The translations under genes were made by a program, and so were the position numbers. 10,878 bases of DNA from Bacillota bacterium (GTDB taxonomy: Bacteria > Bacillota > Clostridia > Lachnospirales > Lachnospiraceae), in contig JAEYRR010000289.1 of the NCBI GenBank assembly GCA_023435505.1, positions 1 through 10,878 of the forward strand, read 5' to 3'. Of the stretch, positions 7,535-10,878 are shown piece by piece. The notes beneath the pieces were generated by a model. It saw only the letters and a program-made list of their open reading frames with translations, was not told the DNA's origin and did not search any database. The first letter of the stretch is position 1; every line of letters starts with the position of its first letter.

Positions 7535-8059
7535 TTAACATTTTTCTGGTTCTGGATAGTCTACTCCAAAGGTTTCAACTGTTACTTTAGCCATTCTCTG
7601 TGCTTTCACAGGGCGATCGCTATAATCAGTATCGACATTGGCAATAGCATTCACTACATCCATTCCTTCTGTTACTTTACCAAATGCAGCATAGGCACCA
7701 TCTAGATGAGGGGAATTCTTGTGCATGATAAAGAACTGGGAGCCTGCAGAGTTAGGCATCATGGAACGGGCCATGGATAACACACCCTCAGTATGCTTTA
7801 AATTGTTAGTAAATCCATTCTGACTGAATTCACCTTTTATGCTATATCCAGGGCCACCCATACCATTTCCGTCTGGACATCCTCCCTGTATCATAAATCC
7901 ATTTATGACACGATGAAAAATAAGTCCATCATAATATCCTTTTTTTACTAAAGAAATAAAATTATTAACCGTATTAGGTGCAATATTTGGATAGAGTTCC
8001 GCTTTGATCACATCACCATTTTCCATTTCAATAGTGATTACAGGATTTTTATTTTCCAT
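7535..8059 (-). CDS. Cyclophilin-type peptidyl-prolyl cis-trans isomerase
   Basis: This enzyme catalyses cis-trans isomerisation of proline peptide bonds to assist folding. The 174-residue product has no signal peptide or membrane segment, so it should be cytoplasmic. It is a single cyclophilin domain with the active-site set FHR (48-50, catalytic R50), FMIQGG (55-60), SMAR (95-98), GSQFFI (106-111) and HLDGAYAAFGKV (118-129). The length is typical of compact bacterial cyclophilins. ATG (8057-8059) is preceded by AAAGGA (complement of 8068-8073) at 8 nt. The Nmad3-like gene lies upstream on the same strand, 98 nt away with no clear terminator. Read-through into this gene is possible, though a candidate promoter is present. 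The family call is very secure; the specific client is unknown. Confidence 0.96.
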   Translation of the reverse strand: MENKNPVITIEMENGDVIKAELYPNIAPNTVNNFISLVKKGYYDGLIFHRVINGFMIQGGCPDGNGMGGPGYSIKGEFSQNGFTNNLKHTEGVLSMARSMMPNSAGSQFFIMHKNSPHLDGAYAAFGKVTEGMDVVNAIANVDTDYSDRPVKAQRMAKVTVETFGVDYPEPEKC

Positions 8060-8089
8060 ATACTATTTCCTTTCGTCATTTGATTTAAA

Positions 8090-8119
8090 ATCATACATTA
8101 GTAATCATAATAGATTCAA
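8090..8119 (-). promoter_or_regulatory. Candidate promoter of the isomerase gene
   Basis: Read on the minus strand, TTGAAT (8114-8119) is followed after 18 bp by TATGAT (8090-8095), about 30 bp upstream of the start codon. Both boxes are close to sigma-A consensus but the region is AT-rich, so this is tentative. Confidence 0.45.
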
Positions 8120-8157
8120 TACGAAATGTAAATCCTAAACCTCCTAAATGCGAAAAA

Positions 8158-9288
8158 TTATATCTTCATGTGTTCTGGAAGAAGCCTTTTTTCCAGAAGC
8201 CAATTAACCCGCCTATATTCATCTTGAGGATTTACAACAGATAGGTTACCCTCTTTCTTTGAAACATAATCCTGCCATCTACATTGGATACAGTTTAATG
8301 GAGAATTGCTAGTAGCAGCGGCACATCCCATACAGTTTAAAGTAGAGGAATCTACAATGCAGTTCGTACGCCTACAATAAATCTGCCTATCATTGTTCGG
8401 ATAGTTATTGTGAGGAATAAGTCTAAGTTCGTTGATTTCTTCTTCTTCCGTTGCAGCAACCTCCATTGTATTAATCATGGAATGTACCCAATGTTGTAAA
8501 TCATAAGTTCCGTGAATGACAAACTCTTCACTGATGGCCGAAGCTATAAAATAATCTTTGCCTGAGATAAAACCATTGTTACGGTTGTTGTGATATGTAA
8601 TGGTTACATCAGGAGCGCACAGAAAGTCAGGAAGCTGCCATTGATTATAGTTAAATCCCGGTTTTGTTAAAATTAATTTGGAAGAGTAGGATAGTACATC
8701 ACAACCTGGCTGATGATTGTTATAAGAAAGTTTCTTAGTAGGGAGATAGATGGTATTAGGTATCGAGTTGGATTTATCAATAAAGGTATGAAGCTGCCAA
8801 TTATACTGTTTAGAAAAAAAAGAGATATCTTTGATAATTGCGCCAATTTGAAAATAAGCAAATATTATATTTTGTTCTGGAGCATCTGGAACAAATCTTA
8901 GTGTATGTGTACTATCATATTCGGTCTGTCTAAACCATCCATAAAATAAGAAAATATCACCAACGGAGACTTTTTGCTTACTTAAATGACTTTCTAAAAG
9001 GCCATTATGAAAGTAGGCAGGATACCATTCTAAAGGGGGAGTATGATTTTGTGGGCTGATATAGCAACTAGAATGACATCTAGCTTTATTAAGAGGTTCC
9101 TTTAAGTCCTTATCCAGTGATGTTAAAATGTCATAATAGGAAAGATTTTTATAAGATAGTTCATGATAACTAATGGTGCCTTCTTCTACAGGCTTTGGTA
9201 ATAATAACAATGTTCCATCCGGCATGATTGGGGAAGGAATTCCTCCGTGGGTAGGTTCAAATCCCTTTCTGCTGAGTATTACTTTCAT
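8158..9288 (-). CDS. Nmad3-like protein with C-terminal six-cysteine cluster
   Basis: The N-terminus reads MKVILSRKGFEP...GGIPSPIMPDGTLLLLP, and residues 109-120 read VGDIFLFYGWFR. From memory these match the opening and core of Nmad3 (nucleotide modification associated domain 3), named by computational genomics for proteins near DNA-base-modification genes; no activity is established that I know of. Other likely family landmarks are FAYFQIGAII (143-152), NQWQLPDF (215-222) and EEFVIHGTYDLQHWV (254-268). A separate C-terminal part carries cysteines at 305, 310, 319, 322, 333 and 336 (C-x4-C-x8-C-x2-C-x10-C-x2-C, DNA 8281-8376), resembling a zinc or other metal module. There is no signal peptide or membrane segment. 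AGGAGG (complement of 9296-9301) lies 7 nt before ATG, a strong site. No DNA-modification genes are adjacent. The family call is moderate; function is unknown. Confidence 0.72.
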   Translation of the reverse strand: MKVILSRKGFEPTHGGIPSPIMPDGTLLLLPKPVEEGTISYHELSYKNLSYYDILTSLDKDLKEPLNKARCHSSCYISPQNHTPPLEWYPAYFHNGLLESHLSKQKVSVGDIFLFYGWFRQTEYDSTHTLRFVPDAPEQNIIFAYFQIGAIIKDISFFSKQYNWQLHTFIDKSNSIPNTIYLPTKKLSYNNHQPGCDVLSYSSKLILTKPGFNYNQWQLPDFLCAPDVTITYHNNRNNGFISGKDYFIASAISEEFVIHGTYDLQHWVHSMINTMEVAATEEEEINELRLIPHNNYPNNDRQIYCRRTNCIVDSSTLNCMGCAAATSNSPLNCIQCRWQDYVSKKEGNLSVVNPQDEYRRVNWLLEKRLLPEHMKI

Positions 9289-9335
9289 AAGCGAACCTCC
9301 TGTAGCGGTATATGATATGTAATTTGATAAAACTC

Positions 9336-9364
9336 ATTATAGTATATGTTTCACGGATATACAA
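9336..9364 (-). promoter_or_regulatory. Promoter of the Nmad3-like gene
   Basis: On the minus strand a perfect TATAAT (complement of 9336-9341) lies 17 bp downstream of TTGTAT (complement of 9359-9364), about 48 bp before the start codon. The -10 box is strong and the -35 box partial. Confidence 0.6.
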
Positions 9365-9382
9365 TATATGGAAATAAAAATG

Positions 9383-9408
9383 TAATTATATTTTCAATGG
9401 TATAATTA
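9383..9408 (+). promoter_or_regulatory. Candidate extended -10 promoter with inverted repeat, upstream of the lipoprotein gene
   Basis: TATAAT (9401-9406) preceded by TGG (9398-9400) is an extended -10, with no good -35 at the usual distance. It lies 88 bp before the lipoprotein ATG. TAATTATA (9383-9390) and TATAATTA (9401-9408) are perfect inverted copies around a 10-bp gap, so the -10 lies in one arm of a possible operator. Confidence 0.45.
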
Positions 9409-9493
9409 TCTAATGCTTTTCAAATACTATCCTTGATATGTATCGTCATGCATAATCAATAAACTTGTATGAAATATAGAAAGGATGTAAGGT

Positions 9494-10390
9494 ATGAAAA
9501 GAATAGTTAGTTTTGCAATCATTATGTGCTTAATGTTTACAATGGTTGCATGTGGTGCAAAGGATAATGGGAAAAATAATTCTCCATCTCCAAATACTAC
9601 AAATAAGCCGGGAAACAACGATACAAATAAGGATGGGACAGGTATCACTACAACAGAATCACTGAAAATAGGAAAAGCAGATTATGCAGCACATGGTACC
9701 AAAGGCTTCTGTGTAGCAGTAGCTGTTGTGCAGGGAGATACTATTGTACAGGCAATAGTAGATGACTATCAGGTTATGTCTAAAGCAGAGGCGAAGTGTG
9801 TTCCTAATAGTGATTCCGACTTTGGTAACTATTTTGAAGACAAAACAAGTTCCTTAGCTTCTAAGAGAACAAATTCAGCTTATTATTCTAATATAATGAA
9901 TTCAGTGGCTAATGCAACAATACCTATTAATAAAAACTTTGATGCAATTGCAGACTATGCAATAGGTAAAACTGTAACAGAATTAGCGACTGAATGTGAC
10001 CAGAAGAGTAGCGAACAAATGGTGGATGCAGTGTCAGGTTCTACACTTGCAGATACAAGAGGCTATCTGCTTGCTATCGTAGAAGCTGCTAAAAATGCAA
10101 TAAATGGAGACAACACTCAGGATAATAGTGAAATAATGGATGATACAAATAAAAACAATAATCCATCTGGTGTTGACAGCAACAATTCTGATCTTAGTAA
10201 CGGAGCAGGAAATGCCAATGGAACAGGCAATGGAACTGGCAATGGAACAGGTAATGGAGGAGCATCAAATAACGCCAACGCAACAAATAATGCAAATGGC
10301 ACAGGCAATAACACTGCTACCAATAATGCCAATGGTGCAGCAACCGTTTCTCCATCTGTTTCTCCAACTGCAGGTACAACTGGAAGATAA
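9494..10390 (+). CDS. Putative extracytoplasmic lipoprotein with FMN-binding-like motif and Asn/Gly-rich tail
   Basis: The protein starts with a basic N-terminus, a hydrophobic stretch and MVAC, a lipobox giving acylated Cys20, so it should be anchored on the outer face of the membrane. A polar Asn/Ser/Pro/Thr linker (21-55) leads to a domain at about 56-202. The domain has ADYAAHGTKGFCVAVAVVQG, VPNSDSDFGNYF and LASKRTNSAYYSNIM, and ends DAVSGSTLADTRGYLLAIV. D178-A-V-S-G-S-T184 resembles the D-x-x-S/T-G-A-T motif of FMN_bind/RnfG/NqrC proteins, in which the Thr is flavinylated by ApbE; here Ser replaces Ala. No ApbE gene is in the window. Residues 203-298 are a low-complexity Asn/Gly/Thr/Ala tail, including a perfect-length 12-bp tandem repeat. 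AAAGGA (9480-9485) lies 8 nt before ATG. Lipoprotein status is fairly secure; flavin binding is inference. Confidence 0.78.
   Translation: MKRIVSFAIIMCLMFTMVACGAKDNGKNNSPSPNTTNKPGNNDTNKDGTGITTTESLKIGKADYAAHGTKGFCVAVAVVQGDTIVQAIVDDYQVMSKAEAKCVPNSDSDFGNYFEDKTSSLASKRTNSAYYSNIMNSVANATIPINKNFDAIADYAIGKTVTELATECDQKSSEQMVDAVSGSTLADTRGYLLAIVEAAKNAINGDNTQDNSEIMDDTNKNNNPSGVDSNNSDLSNGAGNANGTGNGTGNGTGNGGASNNANATNNANGTGNNTATNNANGAATVSPSVSPTAGTTGR
10220..10255 (+). repeat. 12-bp tandem repeat, three copies, inside the lipoprotein gene
   Basis: GGAACAGGCAAT, GGAACTGGCAAT and GGAACAGGTAAT follow each other without gaps (10220-10231, 10232-10243, 10244-10255). Each encodes Gly-Thr-Gly-Asn. Related partial units occur before and after. 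The unit length is a multiple of three, so copy number could change without a frameshift. Confidence 0.9.
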
Positions 10391-10434
10391 TATATCAACT
10401 AGCTATGTTAAAATAATGATAAGCAACTAATAAG

Positions 10435-10483
10435 AAAACGCCTTAACTTTTGATGGAATGACAGATCAGTTAAGGCGTTTTTT
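10435..10483. terminator. Strong terminator after the lipoprotein gene
   Basis: AAAACGCCTTAACT (10435-10448) pairs perfectly over 14 bp with AGTTAAGGCGTTTT (10468-10481) across a 19-nt loop, ending in a six-T run (10478-10483). The A run on the left arm would also allow termination on the minus strand. Confidence 0.93.
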
Positions 10484-10507
10484 GTTAGATAAAAATAAAT
10501 ATATTCT

Positions 10508-10536
10508 TTGCAACATTTTTCCACCCTACTTACATT
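10508..10536 (+). promoter_or_regulatory. Candidate promoter of the last gene, sigma-A-like or ECF-like
   Basis: TTGCAA (10508-10513), 17 bp and TACATT (10531-10536) match the sigma-A consensus only partly (4 of 6 in each box). The same stretch reads TGCAACATTTTTCC (10509-10522), whose AAC followed by a T run is typical of ECF sigma -35 elements. Either reading is tentative. Confidence 0.35.
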
Positions 10537-10575
10537 AATAGTTAGAAGAAACAGAATCAAGAGGAGGAGTGTAAT

Positions 10576-10857
10576 ATGAGTAGAAAAAAACTTATCATGG
10601 CAGTAATTGTTTTGACGATCGCTTTATCAGGAATTGGACTTAGCATACTACTATTTAGTAAGGAAAATGAGGTAAATCCTTTAGTAAAAGTAACCGCAAC
10701 AGCATCACCAGGAGCAACAGCGTCTCCTCATAGTATAGAGAAAAGTTCTCTAACAGCAACGTCGTATGAACAAATCTATAACCAGGTTCTTCTTGCAAAA
10801 TTAAAGGATTATATCCAGGGGGGAACGAAAGATGATATGGTTGCAGAGGATGCATAG
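10576..10857 (+). CDS. N-terminal part of a membrane-anchored extracytoplasmic protein, ended by an in-frame TAG (possible broken beta-propeller protein)
   Basis: GAGGAGGAG (10561-10569) gives a strong ribosome binding site 6 nt before ATG. The 93-residue product has a basic start and one hydrophobic segment (about 6-27), a signal anchor with the rest outside. A TATASPGATASP linker (40-51) follows, then a helical-looking part with SYEQIYNQVLLAKLKDYIQGG. From memory this layout matches the N-terminus of clostridial secreted proteins with a C-terminal beta-propeller domain. There a tyrosine-containing SYEQL-like helix and a Gly-rich/Ser-rich linker precede the propeller. The TAG (10855-10857) is followed in the same frame by Met-Pro-Ser-Ser-Ser-Gln-Thr to the window end, which looks like continued linker. 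The gene may be a pseudogene, split, or truly a short protein; the right edge prevents a decision. Confidence 0.5.
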   Translation: MSRKKLIMAVIVLTIALSGIGLSILLFSKENEVNPLVKVTATASPGATASPHSIEKSSLTATSYEQIYNQVLLAKLKDYIQGGTKDDMVAEDA

Positions 10858-10878
10858 ATGCCTTCAAGCTCTCAGACA
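10845..10878 (+). other. Possible reinitiation site and start of a downstream ORF (cut by the window edge)
   Basis: AGAGGA (10845-10850) lies 7 nt before ATG 10858, which directly follows the TAG stop of the preceding ORF in the same frame. Seven codons (MPSSSQT) are open to the window end. This would allow reinitiation, but a protein starting here would lack a signal peptide, at least at its first residues. Confidence 0.35.

Noticed and set aside
7451-7705. Plus-strand ORF of 84 aa, hydrophobic, over the terminator and the isomerase 3' end
   Set aside because: It runs through a strong terminator hairpin and antisense to conserved cyclophilin codons, with no good ribosome binding site.
8133-8157. 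Orphan AGGAGG (minus strand) just downstream of the Nmad3-like gene
   Set aside because: No start codon with a meaningful ORF follows at the right distance; the only nearby frames are about 5 and 11 codons.
10117-10398. Minus-strand ORF of 93 aa rich in Leu/Pro/Val
   Set aside because: It is the complement of the repetitive Asn/Gly/Thr tail of the lipoprotein; its composition is a by-product of the repeats.
10140-10430. Overlapping plus-strand frame of 96 aa rich in Met/Gln/Glu
   Set aside because: It is an alternative frame of the 12-bp repeats and lacks a ribosome binding site.

Overview
The window is about 38-40% GC by eye and packed with genes. It reads as chromosomal DNA of a clostridial Firmicute, most likely a Lachnospiraceae (Clostridium cluster XIVa) member. 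Signs are the order ruvB - zapA - long U32 protein - SEDS protein - class B PBP, AGGAGG-type ribosome binding sites, sigma-A promoters with TATAAT boxes, and secreted proteins with Asn/Thr/Ser/Pro-rich linkers. This assignment is inference from gene content; there is no rRNA or other direct taxonomic marker.

Left part (1-6797, all + strand): the window opens inside ruvB (Holliday junction helicase). Next come zapA (Z-ring factor) with its own extended -10 promoter and terminator, and an 814-residue U32-family protein of the RlhA/TrhP type (prephenate-dependent RNA hydroxylation in characterised relatives). An SEDS glycosyltransferase (FtsW/RodA/SpoVE) follows 8 nt later, and a class B penicillin-binding transpeptidase overlaps its end. 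The SEDS protein and PBP form a complete two-enzyme peptidoglycan synthase: one polymerises glycan, the other crosslinks it. ZapA in front adds a cell-division flavour.

Middle (6798-8157): a separately promoted Nudix hydrolase (+) faces a cyclophilin-type peptidyl-prolyl isomerase (-). Between them lie one ordinary terminator and one very long, probably bidirectional, terminator hairpin.

Right part (8158-10878): this is the accessory and least understood portion. A 376-residue minus-strand protein has an N-terminal region resembling the Nmad3 family (nucleotide modification associated domain 3) and a six-cysteine, probably metal-binding C-terminal module. A divergent gene encodes a lipoprotein with an FMN-binding-like D-A-V-S-G-S-T motif and a repetitive Asn/Gly/Thr tail. 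After a strong terminator comes the start of a membrane-anchored extracytoplasmic protein whose frame is stopped by a TAG. An ATG with a well-spaced ribosome binding site follows the TAG at once, and the frame continues to the window edge, so this gene may be interrupted or split.

No tRNA, rRNA, CRISPR array, insertion sequence, attachment site or origin was seen, and no stretch over 300 bases lacks a gene. The best candidates for something undescribed are the Nmad3-like/Cys-cluster protein and the two extracytoplasmic genes at the right end.
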